Source: Ga0077555 sp964500805
GTDB taxonomy: Bacteria; Pseudomonadota; Alphaproteobacteria; Rhizobiales; Hyphomicrobiaceae
Length of the DNA: 64,000 nucleotides
Direction: 5' to 3'
Assembly (NCBI GenBank): GCA_964500805.1
Contig: CAZCQH010000011.1
Coordinates: 1 to 64,000 of the forward strand
In this document: positions 1 through 13,163 of the stretch, piece by piece
How positions within the stretch are numbered: position 1 is the stretch's first letter
Layout of the letters: each line of letters begins with the position of its first letter
Position numbers and translations under genes: made by a program
Notes under the pieces: model-generated
The model's database searches: none
Told to the model about the DNA's origin: nothing
The model's input: only the letters and a program-made list of their open reading frames with translations

Positions 1-1
1 C

Positions 2-1534
2 GATTCGCTGTGCGAGCACCTGAGTGCCACCGGCCTGGCCGGCCCCATCGCCGTCGTCGCCTGCGACAAGCCGCCGGTCGGCGCGCTGGCGGCCCTGCTC
101 GAACACAACCGGCCCGCCATCGTCATGTCGGACGGCCCGATCCATCCCGGCAGGGATCCCGAGACGGGCGAGGCGCTCGACATCGTCAGCGCCTACCAGG
201 TCGCCGGCCATCCCGACGCCGCGCTGCGCGAGCGCATCGCCTGCCACGCCTGCCCCGGTATCGGCAGCTGCGGCGGCATGTTCACCTACAACACCATGCA
301 GACCTTCATCGGCGTCGTCGGCATGCAGCCGCTGCACATGGTGGCGCCGCCTTCGGATGACCCGCGCCGCCTGAAGGAGTTCCCCGCCGAGCTGGTGAGC
401 CTGCTCGGCAACCTCATCGCCAAAAAAATCAAGCCGCGCGACATCGTCGTGCGCGACTCGATCCGCAACGCTGTGATCGTCGCCATGGCCATCGGCGGCT
501 CGACCAACGTCGTGCTGCACGCGCCGGAAATCGCCCGTGCCGCCGGATATGGCGATTTCTGGAAGGACATCATGACGCCGATGGAGTTCAATCGTCTGTC
601 GCAGCATCTGGTGCCGGTGCTGACCGATGCGCGGCCTTACGGAAAGTACTCCATGGTCGACATCGACAAGGTCGGCGGCGTGCAGGTGATCGTGAAAGAG
701 CTGCTCGACGCAGGCCTGCTCAATGGCGATGTCATGACCTGCACTGGGGAGACGCTCGCCCAGCAGGTGAGGCGCCTGAAAACCAGGAAGGCCGATGGTC
801 GAGTCATCTACACCGTCCAGAAGCCTTATAAGCCCACTGGCGGTCTGCGAGTGCTCGGCGGCAACCTTTCGCCGGACTTCTCTGCCATTCTGAAGCTCGC
901 CGGGGTCGAGGGCGGTCTCGAGAACAACGTGTTTCGCGGAAAAGCGCGTATTTTCGAGGGCGAGCAAGGCCTCCTCGATGCGCTCGCCAAGGCCCCTGAG
1001 CGCTTCCAGAACAACGACATGGTGATCGTACGTTACGAAGGACCGAGCGGCGCGCCCGGCATGCCTGAGATGCTCGACTCGACCTCGCGCATCACCACCC
1101 TCTGCCGCGAGCGCGGCATCACTGTCGGGCTGATGACCGACGGCCGGTTCTCGGGTGGCTCGGTCGGCCTCGTGATTGGCCACGTCGGTCCGGAAGCTGC
1201 GCTTGGCGGGCCGATCGCCTTCCTCGAGGACGGCGACGAGATCATTGCAGACCTCAACAAGAACGAGCTGAACGCCCCCGCGCTCGCCAGCGCTACGACC
1301 TTGAAAAGGCGCAAAGCCGCGTGGGAAAAGGCTGTGAAGGACAACGGCGGCACGCATCCCAATTGCGGCATCGCCGACACGCGCCTGCTGCACCGCGCGC
1401 GCCACACAGCAGTGCCCGCCACGCGCGGCGGCGGTCTGCATCCGGATCGCGAGGTGTGGGTGCGCGAGCCACGCGCGGCCGAGCGCTCGGGCTTCAAGCC
1501 GGCGAACAAGTTTCGCGAAGGTGCGAAAGTTTAA
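2..1534 (+). CDS. IlvD/Edd family dehydratase, 5'-truncated by window edge
   Basis: This is the C-terminal part (about 510 residues) of a dihydroxy-acid/sugar-acid dehydratase, an Fe-S enzyme that removes water from 2,3-dihydroxy acids. The reading frame is open from base 2, so the true start lies outside the window. The visible cluster-binding motifs are ACDKPP near the edge and ACHACPGIGSCGGM, followed by YNTMQ. The C-terminal block LMTDGRFSGGS is typical of the family. Branched-chain amino-acid IlvD and sugar-acid dehydratases share this fold, and CDKPPVGAL is not the commonest IlvD form, so the substrate is left open. The gene converges on the metal-efflux operon, and palindromic repeats fill the gap between them. 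Confidence 0.9.
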   Translation, partial: DSLCEHLSATGLAGPIAVVACDKPPVGALAALLEHNRPAIVMSDGPIHPGRDPETGEALDIVSAYQVAGHPDAALRERIACHACPGIGSCGGMFTYNTMQTFIGVVGMQPLHMVAPPSDDPRRLKEFPAELVSLLGNLIAKKIKPRDIVVRDSIRNAVIVAMAIGGSTNVVLHAPEIARAAGYGDFWKDIMTPMEFNRLSQHLVPVLTDARPYGKYSMVDIDKVGGVQVIVKELLDAGLLNGDVMTCTGETLAQQVRRLKTRKADGRVIYTVQKPYKPTGGLRVLGGNLSPDFSAILKLAGVEGGLENNVFRGKARIFEGEQGLLDALAKAPERFQNNDMVIVRYEGPSGAPGMPEMLDSTSRITTLCRERGITVGLMTDGRFSGGSVGLVIGHVGPEAALGGPIAFLEDGDEIIADLNKNELNAPALASATTLKRRKAAWEKAVKDNGGTHPNCGIADTRLLHRARHTAVPATRGGGLHPDREVWVREPRAAERSGFKPANKFREGAKV

Positions 1535-1544
1535 GCAAAGCTCC

Positions 1545-1610
1545 GGTGCCAGGCTGAAGCCAGGCACCGAATAAATTCGTTTCCGGGTGCCAGGTTGAAG
1601 CCAGACACCC
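1545..1610. repeat. Two copies of a 24-nt palindromic intergenic repeat
   Basis: Two tandem copies lie 41 nt apart (1545-1568 and 1586-1609). The first begins GGTGCCAGGCTGAAGCC and ends GGCACC. The arms GGTGCC/GGCACC and GGCT/AGCC pair around an A-A mismatch, so each copy can form a hairpin. The second copy keeps the pattern with GGTT and GACACC. Related copies occur near 31.9 and 53 kb. Sitting between convergent genes, the pair may also work as a bidirectional terminator. Confidence 0.75.
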
Positions 1611-1630
1611 GTCGGCGGATTCAGCCAGCA

Positions 1631-1996
1631 TTACTTGATCGTGTAGCGGACCGACACCGCGTCGCCGTGGTCATCCTTGCCTGAGATCACGACGATGGCG
1701 CCCTTTCCGAGCGGCGCGTCGAGCTTGCCGACGAATTTCTTGTTCTCGACATCGACGAGCTGAACGGTCTTGCTCTTGCCGCCTTCCTGAACGACGGCCT
1801 TCAGGCTCGACCCCTTGGTGCTGTGCGGCTTACCGCCGTCGATCATATAGACCGTCAGCTCGGACGGGCTCACCACAAGCTCTGTTTGGTGACCCGCCTT
1901 GCCACCGAGCATGCCGCCATTCGGACCGGCCTCTTGAGCGTACGCCGTGGCGGAGAGTGACAGCGCGAGCAAACCAGCGAGTAGAGCCTTCCCCAC
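1631..1996 (-). CDS. Small exported protein at the end of the metal-efflux operon
   Basis: A protein of about 121 residues with a signal peptide (hydrophobic ALLAGLLALSLSATAYA, then a likely cut before QEA) and a small beta-rich mature domain. The GTG start at 1996 is preferred because GGGAG lies just upstream and the signal peptide then begins directly; the open frame continues upstream to 2140 with unlikely sequence. It follows the CzcA-like pump gene on the same strand by about 140 nt. The mature N-terminus is Gly-rich (GPNGGMLGGKAGHQ). It is probably a periplasmic accessory protein of the efflux system. The role is inferred from position only. Confidence 0.7.
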   Translation of the reverse strand: MGKALLAGLLALSLSATAYAQEAGPNGGMLGGKAGHQTELVVSPSELTVYMIDGGKPHSTKGSSLKAVVQEGGKSKTVQLVDVENKKFVGKLDAPLGKGAIVVISGKDDHGDAVSVRYTIK

Positions 1997-2139
1997 GGCA
2001 AATCTCCCATGTTGGGTGGATGTTTCGGATCGCGATCCTTGACGGACGGCGAAAGCGCCACGCTCTCTCCGGCCGGCCGCACGGTCTGAGCAGATGCCAG
2101 CATTCTCTCGCTGAACTAGGCGATCGAACATGAACGGCA

Positions 2140-5292
<3,153 letters not shown>

Positions 5293-5303
5293 CGCGCGGC
5301 CCC

Positions 5304-7001
5304 TCAGCGCACTTGATTGACGAGGGGCGCGCCCTGCACGACGACCTTGTCACCTGCCTCGATGCCGGCCTGCAGCAGCACCGACTGCGCGTCGAACGGC
5401 TCGAAGCGGACCGGTTTCGGCTCGAAGATCTCGGGCTCCTTATGGCGGAAGACGACCATCTGCCCATTGGGTGCCTGCGCGATGGCGGCGCGGGGCAGAA
5501 TGATACCCGTGACCTGCTCGCCGTTCCGGCCGGTGATGGTCACGGGCGTGCCGACGTTCATGGCCGGGCTCGGCTCGAGCACCTCGAACTTCAACACCGA
5601 GTACTGCTGCTGCAGCGCGCGGCTGCGGCCGACGAACTTGAGCCTGGTCGCGACATGCCCGCCGGCGATGGCCACGGCGTTCTCGATCTTGTCGGCGATC
5701 GACTGGTCGAAGGCCAGCGCCTCGACCATCAGGCTCGAGGTGTCGACGATCGAGAACAGCTGGTCGGTCTGCGAGACGACTTGTCCTGCCATGACGCGTA
5801 CGGCCGTGATGACGCCATCGACAGGCGCCCTGAGCTCCTCTGGTTGAATGCGCGAGGCGAGCAGCTCCTGGCGGCGCTTCAGATAGCCGTCGAGCTGGAT
5901 GCGGGTCTCGTCGACGGCGGCCTTTGCGACCACATTAGTTTTCAGCAGGGCTTCCTGGCGCGCGAGCTTCGTCCGGGCGAGAGAGATCTGCTGATCGAGC
6001 TCGCCGAGCGTTTGCGTCATGTCCGAGGAGTCTTTCGAAATGAATGACGGCGCGACGCTGCCGAGCACATCGCCGGCTTTGACCCGCGTGCCGATCGTCG
6101 CAACGCCTTCGACCGGCGGCTGGAAGCGCCCCTGGATCGTGCTCTGCACGACGCCGCTCTTGTTCGGATTGGCGACCACCCGCCCGACGAGGCGCACGCT
6201 TTTCGAGGTGGTCTCGGGCTCGATGATGCGCGTTCTGACCTCGAGCAGCCGCTGGGTCGGCTTTGGCACGAAAATGGTCCCGTCTGGCAGCCGCTGCGGG
6301 GCATTGCCGCTGGCGGCGACACCCTGTGCCGCGCCGTGGTCATGCCCTTCGTGCGCCACAGCCACCGACGCCATCAGCACAGTGCCGCCGAGCAGCAGAA
6401 CGATGACTGCGGGCGCAGCACCGCGGTACTTCCGAACGAGCAGCAGGCCAACAAGCGCCAAGCCGCCCCATGAGAGCCAGCGCGCCCAAGTGTTCGGCAC
6501 GAAAACCGTTGCCTTGAGGTGGTCCCAGAGCGAATGATCGAGGCCGTGCGCTTTCTGTGCAGTGCCTCCGGCTTCGATCTTGGCCGATCCGACCAGCAGG
6601 TCACTGGCTTGATCCTCGGCGATGGCGATCAGCACCTCGTGCGTGCCGGGTTGTTTCAGCAGCGCCGATGTTGCCTCGTAGGTGCCGTTCTTCGGGATGA
6701 ACTCCACGGCTGCCGGCGCTTCGCCGATCGTCACCTCGAGCTTGGCCGCCGTGACGGGCGTGTTGTCGGCCTGGCGATCGAGATAGATCACCAGCACTTC
6801 GCCTTCGACGATTCCAACGAGCTGGTAGGACTCGGACGTTGCGACCACGCGCGGCGAGGCTGGTGCGGTTGCGGTGGGCTGAGGTGCAGCGTGGTCGTGG
6901 CCTTCGTGGGCCGCCGCTCTCGGCAAGGTCAGTCCAAGGCTTGCGAGGACCAAATGGACCAGCACAAGCACACCCAATCGGGCGCGAGACTTCGAAGACA
7001 T
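5304..7001 (-). CDS. RND membrane-fusion (adaptor) protein with two His-rich metal motifs
   Basis: Periplasmic adaptor of the CzcB/CusB type, about 565 residues and longer than usual. The C-terminal two thirds hold the barrel-sandwich hybrid and alpha-hairpin (from RLVGRVVANPNKSG; hairpin around QISLARTKLARQEALL) and the beta-barrel. The N-terminal part is an extra module: a signal peptide, HEGHDH, a small beta domain, a membrane segment (WLSWGGLALVGLLLV), then a second hydrophobic segment and a second HEGHDH just before the adaptor core. It reads as a metal-sensing domain fused to a normal adaptor. ATG at 7001 is preferred over an in-frame GTG at 7022 because the signal peptide and a GGA box fit better. 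Confidence 0.88.
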   Translation of the reverse strand: MSSKSRARLGVLVLVHLVLASLGLTLPRAAAHEGHDHAAPQPTATAPASPRVVATSESYQLVGIVEGEVLVIYLDRQADNTPVTAAKLEVTIGEAPAAVEFIPKNGTYEATSALLKQPGTHEVLIAIAEDQASDLLVGSAKIEAGGTAQKAHGLDHSLWDHLKATVFVPNTWARWLSWGGLALVGLLLVRKYRGAAPAVIVLLLGGTVLMASVAVAHEGHDHGAAQGVAASGNAPQRLPDGTIFVPKPTQRLLEVRTRIIEPETTSKSVRLVGRVVANPNKSGVVQSTIQGRFQPPVEGVATIGTRVKAGDVLGSVAPSFISKDSSDMTQTLGELDQQISLARTKLARQEALLKTNVVAKAAVDETRIQLDGYLKRRQELLASRIQPEELRAPVDGVITAVRVMAGQVVSQTDQLFSIVDTSSLMVEALAFDQSIADKIENAVAIAGGHVATRLKFVGRSRALQQQYSVLKFEVLEPSPAMNVGTPVTITGRNGEQVTGIILPRAAIAQAPNGQMVVFRHKEPEIFEPKPVRFEPFDAQSVLLQAGIEAGDKVVVQGAPLVNQVR

Positions 7002-7055
7002 CGGCAGAATCCGTTCAAGCACTGCGACATGGGGGACACGGCTCGTCCCCAGCGA

Positions 7056-7508
7056 TCACGCGTGAACGTCAAGTCTTGGTGGTCGGTCCAGTAAGGCGAG
7101 CGTGCAGCCCCTGAGCGCGTCATCCGCTGGTCGCAGGAGCTTGCGCCCGATACCAATGCCGGGCACGGGCTGGCCCGAAGGTAGGATCGCCGAGGCGCCG
7201 TGGCACATCAGATCGCAGCAGCCTGCATGTTGGGTCTGGGCGGGGTGGTCGGCGTGATCATGCGGCAGCTGATGATGGTCGTGGTGCGGGGAGCCTGGTG
7301 GCTCGGCCCCTTCCGATTCTTCAGCGTCCAATGCGACGGAACCGTGGATGTGGCCATGCTCGTGAGCCAATGCGGCTGTCGAACCAAGGGCGTGGAGACA
7401 GATGTGTCTCGACCTTGCCTGCGCAGATACGAAAGACGCGCAGCACAGCACGACGGCCAAAAAGACCGCCACGAAACCCTGCCAAAGCTGTCGTCCGTCG
7501 CCGGGCAT
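7056..7508 (-). CDS. Histidine-rich exported protein, first gene of the metal-efflux operon
   Basis: About 150 residues. An N-terminal hydrophobic segment (GFVAVFLAVVLCCASFVSA) is followed by His/Asp-rich stretches (AHEHGHIHG, HHDHHQLPHDHADH) and a Cys pair motif CCDLMCHG, all plausible metal ligands. ATG at 7508 is chosen because AGAAGGGA sits 6-7 nt upstream; an in-frame ATG at 7529 has no such box. It lies about 55 nt before the adaptor gene on the same strand and probably heads the operon. A periplasmic metal-buffering or delivery role is inferred from composition and context. I do not recognise the family. Confidence 0.7.
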   Translation of the reverse strand: MPGDGRQLWQGFVAVFLAVVLCCASFVSAQARSRHICLHALGSTAALAHEHGHIHGSVALDAEESEGAEPPGSPHHDHHQLPHDHADHPAQTQHAGCCDLMCHGASAILPSGQPVPGIGIGRKLLRPADDALRGCTLALLDRPPRLDVHA

Positions 7509-7709
7509 CGGTTCCCTTCTCAACGCCATCACTATATGGCATCTGCAGCTTTCGATACAATAAAGGCGACAGTATGTGGCTAAGGAGCCCTTGTCGGCGT
7601 GCAACATTGTTGCCGCATCGCAACTTCGACGGCAGCCGAGGTGCTGGCTGGTGATCCGAGGGCGCAGGGATCAGGGACCGACTTGCTCGCGGTGCATTGA
7701 ACACCGCAA

Positions 7710-9290
<1,581 letters not shown>

Positions 9291-9345
9291 ATCATTCCTC
9301 CCTCCGTTCGTGCGCGACCGCTCGTTCAAGGGCGGCCGGCGTCCT

Positions 9346-10062
9346 TTATACCCCGAGATGGCGCTGCATCATGCCAGGATCGGCCTTCAGCGCGTCCGGC
9401 GCGCCCTCGAACACGATCTCACCCTTGACCAGGATCACCACCCGGTCGGCAACGCCCGTGACCTCCGACACCGTCTTGTCGACGATCAGCGTCGCAATCC
9501 CGCTGTCGCGGACCAGGCGGATCGTCTTCCAGATCTCCTCGCGGACCAGCGGCGCGAGGCCTTCGGTCGCCTCATCGAGAATGAGCACGCGCGGGTTGGT
9601 CAGCAGCGCACGGCCAATCGCCAGCATCTGCTGCTCGCCGCCGGAAAGCTGATCGCCGCGGTTGGCGATGCGCTGCCCGAGGCGCGGGAAAAGCTCCAGC
9701 ACACGCGGCAGCGTCCAAGCTGCCAGGCCATCGGCGCCGGCGCGCTCGGCGATCGCGAGGTTCTCGGCAATCGTAAGTGAGGCGAAGACGCCGCGGCCCT
9801 CGGGCACATAGGCGATGCCGGCTTGCGCGATCCGGAAAGGTGCTTCGCGCGTCACCTCGCGGCCATCGACATGAACCGAGCCGGCGCGCGGACGAACCAG
9901 CCCCATAATGGTGCGAATGAGTGTCGTCTTGCCCATGCCGTTGCGGCCCATCAGCCCGACCGTCTCGCCGGCTTTCAGCGCCAGCGACACGCCGCGGAGA
10001 ATGTGGCTGTCGTCATAGTAAGTGTGGAGGTTCTTCGCCTCGATCAGCGCCGCGCGGCTCAT
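9346..10062 (-). CDS. livF: Branched-chain amino-acid/aromatic-acid ABC importer ATPase, LivF-type
   Basis: ATPase subunit of about 238 residues. It carries Walker A GRNGMGKTT, the signature LSGGEQQMLAIGRAL and Walker B VLILDEATEG. The pair of short ATPases and two permeases is the LivFGMH layout. In box-type clusters such importers take up benzoate rather than amino acids, which is the inference here. The ATG at 10062 gives the normal LivF N-terminus (MSRAALIEAKNL); 62 upstream in-frame codons translate into the repeat element and are not counted. It precedes the ligase gene by 55 nt. Confidence 0.9.
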   Translation of the reverse strand: MSRAALIEAKNLHTYYDDSHILRGVSLALKAGETVGLMGRNGMGKTTLIRTIMGLVRPRAGSVHVDGREVTREAPFRIAQAGIAYVPEGRGVFASLTIAENLAIAERAGADGLAAWTLPRVLELFPRLGQRIANRGDQLSGGEQQMLAIGRALLTNPRVLILDEATEGLAPLVREEIWKTIRLVRDSGIATLIVDKTVSEVTGVADRVVILVKGEIVFEGAPDALKADPGMMQRHLGV

Positions 10063-10108
10063 GCGTGGCTCCCGAGGTTCGCGCGCACTTCGGTGGGCTT
10101 GCTCGAAT

Positions 10109-10289
10109 GTAGGTCGGAGTGAGCCGGCCCCCGCCCGAGCCATTGCGGCACGACAGCAGAGCCGGCGAAGTCCGACAGCCACACGTTCTGGGGGCGCAAC
10201 CACACCTCCAGTGCCTGCCGTTGTCGGACTTCGCGTGATTGATCGCAATGCCGGGCAACGAGCACCTCGGCCCGCTCACTCCGACCTAC
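10109..10289. repeat. 181-nt nested inverted-repeat element between livG and livF
   Basis: The ends are a perfect 16-nt inverted repeat, GTAGGTCGGAGTGAGC (10109-10124) and its complement (10274-10289). Inside lies a second perfect pair, CGAAGTCCGACA (10166-10177) and TGTCGGACTTCG (10222-10233). The whole can fold as a long branched hairpin. It occupies nearly all of the 241-nt gap between livG and livF, whereas the other liv genes overlap, so it looks like a mobile palindromic repeat inserted in an operon. No protein-coding potential is convincing. Confidence 0.8.
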
Positions 10290-10303
10290 GGCTGCGGCAC
10301 TAC

Positions 10304-11071
10304 TCATGCATGGGCCCCGAGGTAGGCTGATTGCACTGCCGGGTTGGCCCGCACCTCGGCGGGCGTGCCGGTAGCGAGCACCGTGCCTTCCACCAGCACC
10401 GTCATGCGGTCGGCGACCTTGAACACGAAATCCATGTCGTGCTCGATCAGCAGCACGGCGTGATCTTTCGCCAGCGATTTGAGCAGCGCCGCCATGCGCC
10501 CGCCCTCCTCCGGTCCCATGCCGGCCAGAGGCTCGTCGAGCAGCAGCACCTTCGGGTCCGTCGCCAGCGCCATCGCGATCTCGAGCTGACGCTGCTGGCC
10601 GTGGGCGAGCGTCCCGGCGATTCGCTGGTGGCCGTACGGTAAGCCGGCACGCACCAAGGCCTCCTTCGCCTTGTCGATGAGAGCCGTTTCGCGGCTCGGC
10701 GCCCGCAGCAGGCGGGACGCCGGCAGTGCAACGCCCTGAGCTGCAAGACGCACGTTCTCGAGCACCGATAGCGACTTCAGAACATTCGTGCGCTGAAACG
10801 ACCTGCTGATGCCGAGATGCGGCATGCGCCAGGCGGGCTCGTGCGTGATGTCGGTCCCCGAGAGCAGGATACGGCCGCTGGTCGGACGAAATTGACCGGT
10901 CAGCAGATTGACCAGCGTGGACTTGCCGGCGCCATTTGGGCCGATCACGGCGTGGAGCTCGTTCAGCCGCAGCTCCAGCGTGACGTCGTGCACCGCACGC
11001 AAGCCGCCGAACGATTTCGACAGCGCTTCGGTCGAGAGCACAGCCCGGCCGGCGTCAGTCGCTTGCGGCAT
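10304..11071 (-). CDS. livG: Branched-chain amino-acid/aromatic-acid ABC importer ATPase, LivG-type
   Basis: ATPase subunit of about 255 residues with Walker A GPNGAGKST, the LivG-style signature LAHGQQRQLEIAMAL and Walker B VLLLDEPLAGM. ATG at 11071 has GGGAGG upstream and overlaps the end of livM by 17 nt, which suggests translational coupling. It works with LivF, LivM and LivH as the importer's engine. The substrate is inferred to be benzoate from the linked box genes. Confidence 0.9.
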   Translation of the reverse strand: MPQATDAGRAVLSTEALSKSFGGLRAVHDVTLELRLNELHAVIGPNGAGKSTLVNLLTGQFRPTSGRILLSGTDITHEPAWRMPHLGISRSFQRTNVLKSLSVLENVRLAAQGVALPASRLLRAPSRETALIDKAKEALVRAGLPYGHQRIAGTLAHGQQRQLEIAMALATDPKVLLLDEPLAGMGPEEGGRMAALLKSLAKDHAVLLIEHDMDFVFKVADRMTVLVEGTVLATGTPAEVRANPAVQSAYLGAHA

Positions 11072-12119
11072 CGACTTTTGCCTCCCATTGGTTCCCCTGC
11101 CCCTCGCCGTACTCCGACCAGCTGCCATCCTGTGGATCTGGCATTCCAGGGAGTACCGACCGGAGACCCATCAGTCCGTTCCGCAACAAAAGCACCGCCA
11201 CGAGGATCACAACGCCCTCGACCAGCAGCTTGCGCTCCGTGACCAGCTGCGCCACCTCGCCCAAGGCCGTATAGGCGAGCGCGCCGACGATGGCACCAGC
11301 GAGCGATCCGATGCCGCCGAGCAGGATCATCAGCAGCGCCTCGGCCGACTTGTGCCAGCTGACGAGCTCCGGATTGACGAATCCCGAGTGCAGGCTCCAC
11401 ATGTGGCCCGCCGCACCGGCCAGTGTGCCAGCAATCACAAAGGCAGCGAGCTTGTAGCGGGTCGTGTTGAAGCCAATGGCTTCCATGCGGTGCTCGTTGA
11501 CGCGAATACCCTCCAATACACGCCCGAACAACGAGCGCAACAGGAAGGCCAGCACCAGATAGGTCGCAATCAGCTGCGTGAGCGCGACGTAATAGGCCGG
11601 CCAGGCGCGCCGCGCGCGCGGCAAATCCTTGGGATCGATCGAAAGGCCGAACATCGAGATCAGCGGCTTGCCGAGATAGGCGCCGTCGGTGCCGCCCCCG
11701 AGCTTGGTGTCGTGGAAGACGAAGAAGATCATCTGCCCGAAGGCCAGCGTCACCATCAGGAAGAAGAAGCCCTTGGTCCGGAGCGACAGAACGCCGACCA
11801 CGAAGGAAGCCAACCCCGCGACCGCCATGGCGGCCGGCAGCGTCATCCAGATCGGGCGTGGTGAAGCTTCCGGCGACAGCAGATAGACCACGTAAGCCGC
11901 AAGACCATAGAACGCACCGTGGCCGAGGCTGACGAGGCCAGTTGCGCCCACCAGCAGATGCAGCGACAGCGCCAGCATGGCGGCAATCATGGCCGTGGTG
12001 ACGAGGCCCACGTAATAGGGCGTCGCCAGAAAAGGCAGCACGGCCAGCACCAGTGCACCGAGCGCCAGCCCGAGCCAGCCCATCCGGGAGTTGGGCAGCA
12101 TGCGCGAAGCGTCGCTCAT
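11055..12119 (-). CDS. livM: ABC importer permease, LivM-type
   Basis: An integral membrane permease of 354 residues with many hydrophobic segments and the LivM pattern LVSLGHGAFYGLAAY near residue 60 and a GGIGSLAGAIVGA loop, which contacts the ATPases. It overlaps livH by 4 nt and livG by 17 nt, so the three are one translational unit. The C-terminus has a hydrophilic tail beyond the last membrane helix. Confidence 0.9.
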   Translation of the reverse strand: MSDASRMLPNSRMGWLGLALGALVLAVLPFLATPYYVGLVTTAMIAAMLALSLHLLVGATGLVSLGHGAFYGLAAYVVYLLSPEASPRPIWMTLPAAMAVAGLASFVVGVLSLRTKGFFFLMVTLAFGQMIFFVFHDTKLGGGTDGAYLGKPLISMFGLSIDPKDLPRARRAWPAYYVALTQLIATYLVLAFLLRSLFGRVLEGIRVNEHRMEAIGFNTTRYKLAAFVIAGTLAGAAGHMWSLHSGFVNPELVSWHKSAEALLMILLGGIGSLAGAIVGALAYTALGEVAQLVTERKLLVEGVVILVAVLLLRNGLMGLRSVLPGMPDPQDGSWSEYGEGQGNQWEAKVDAASD

Positions 12120-13021
12120 GCCCGTCCCCCGAAGAGGCCCGTCGGACGGAACAGCAGCACCACGATCATCAGAATGTAGACGGACATCGACGACAGCGCG
12201 GCGAGAAACCCGGTCAATCCGGTGCCGCCGAGCGCACTGCCGTAAGCCTTGCCGAGCGTGTCGATGGTACCGATCAGCAGCGCCGACCAGAACGCGCCGG
12301 AGACGGAGCCGAGGCCGCCGATCACCACCACGACGAACGAGATGATCAGCAGCCCGTCACCCATGTTCGGATAGACTGACGTAAGCGGCGCGGCGAGCGC
12401 GCCGGCCGTCATCGCCAGCGCCGTGCCGACGGCGAACACGGTCAGGTGCACGCGGCTTGCGTCGATGCCGAGGATGTCGACCATCTCCGGCTTCTCGGCG
12501 GCCGCGCGGATGATCGCGCCCATCCGTGTGCGCTCGACCCACCAGAACAGCAGTGCCGCCAGCAGCAAGCACACCGCGATCACGGCGAAGCGGTAGGCCG
12601 CATAGGAAAAGCCTGTCGTGATCGGTACAGAGAAATCCAGCGCACCTGGTACCGGTACTGAATGGAAATCGTTGCCGACCAGCAGCGACCGCATCTCCTC
12701 GAAGATCAGGATGAGCGCGAACGTCAGCAGCACCTGATCGAGATGCTCGCGCTTGTAGAAGTAGCGGAACAGGAACCGCTCCAGCAGCAGCCCAAGGCCC
12801 ACGCCGCCGACGATGGCCACCGGCAGCGCCAGCCACAGCGAGCCCATCGACCTGGTAACGAGGAACGCCAGGTACGCGCCGATCATGAACAGCGAGCCGT
12901 GCGCCAGATTGATGATCCCGAGCACGCCGAAAATCAGCGTCAGGCCGCTGGCGATCAGGAACAGCAGCAGGCCGTATTGCAGGCCATTCAATAGCTGCGA
13001 CAGCAGCGTCGACAGCGCCAA
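12116..13021 (-). CDS. livH: ABC importer permease, LivH-type
   Basis: A 301-residue permease that forms the membrane channel with LivM. The N-terminus (LLNGLQYGLLLFLIASGLTLIFG begins near residue 10) and the NLAHGSLFMIGAY segment are typical, as is the ATPase-contact loop VVVVIGGLGSVSGA. It is the first gene of the liv-bclA unit. The gene normally found before it, a periplasmic binding protein, is replaced by an intergenic hairpin and the protease cassette. Confidence 0.9.
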   Translation of the reverse strand: MALSTLLSQLLNGLQYGLLLFLIASGLTLIFGVLGIINLAHGSLFMIGAYLAFLVTRSMGSLWLALPVAIVGGVGLGLLLERFLFRYFYKREHLDQVLLTFALILIFEEMRSLLVGNDFHSVPVPGALDFSVPITTGFSYAAYRFAVIAVCLLLAALLFWWVERTRMGAIIRAAAEKPEMVDILGIDASRVHLTVFAVGTALAMTAGALAAPLTSVYPNMGDGLLIISFVVVVIGGLGSVSGAFWSALLIGTIDTLGKAYGSALGGTGLTGFLAALSSMSVYILMIVVLLFRPTGLFGGRA

Positions 13022-13051
13022 GACGCGTCCTCCCCTGGACCTTGCGTGCCC

Positions 13052-13079
13052 GGCACCGGGCCTGCTCGCCCTTGGTGCC
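13052..13079. terminator. GGCACC/GGTGCC hairpin upstream of livH
   Basis: GGCACC (13052-13057) and GGTGCC (13074-13079) pair, with an inner GGGC/GCCC helix. There is no clear T-run on either side, so factor-independent termination is uncertain. It separates the protease cassette from livH. Its outer arms match the outer arms of the 24-nt palindromic repeat seen elsewhere, so it may be a decayed relative. Confidence 0.35.
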
Positions 13080-13126
13080 CGGTTTCGGGCAGTCTAATGC
13101 CGACGGCCCTTGGCCGACTGCCCCCT

Positions 13127-13156
13127 TTAGTAGGTCTCGACATAACAGCGGCAGCT
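13127..13156 (-). pseudogene. Possible remnant or duplicate of the boxA 3' end
   Basis: Read on the minus strand, these ten codons encode SCRCYVETY followed by a stop. The real boxA gene ends SGRYHVETY followed by a stop. Compared by eye with 13974-14003, 23 of 30 bases match, and the stop codons align. It begins 7 nt beyond the stop of the protease gene, so the two boxA-like ends flank the protease cassette in the same orientation. This could be an insertion scar or the end of a decayed boxA copy. Chance similarity of a short stretch remains possible. Confidence 0.4.
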
Positions 13157-13163
13157 GAGGTCT

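Noticed and set aside
10015..10308. A protein-coding gene between livG and livF
   Set aside because: Several short frames exist in both strands, but they arise from the nested inverted repeat and lack starts with ribosome-binding sites.
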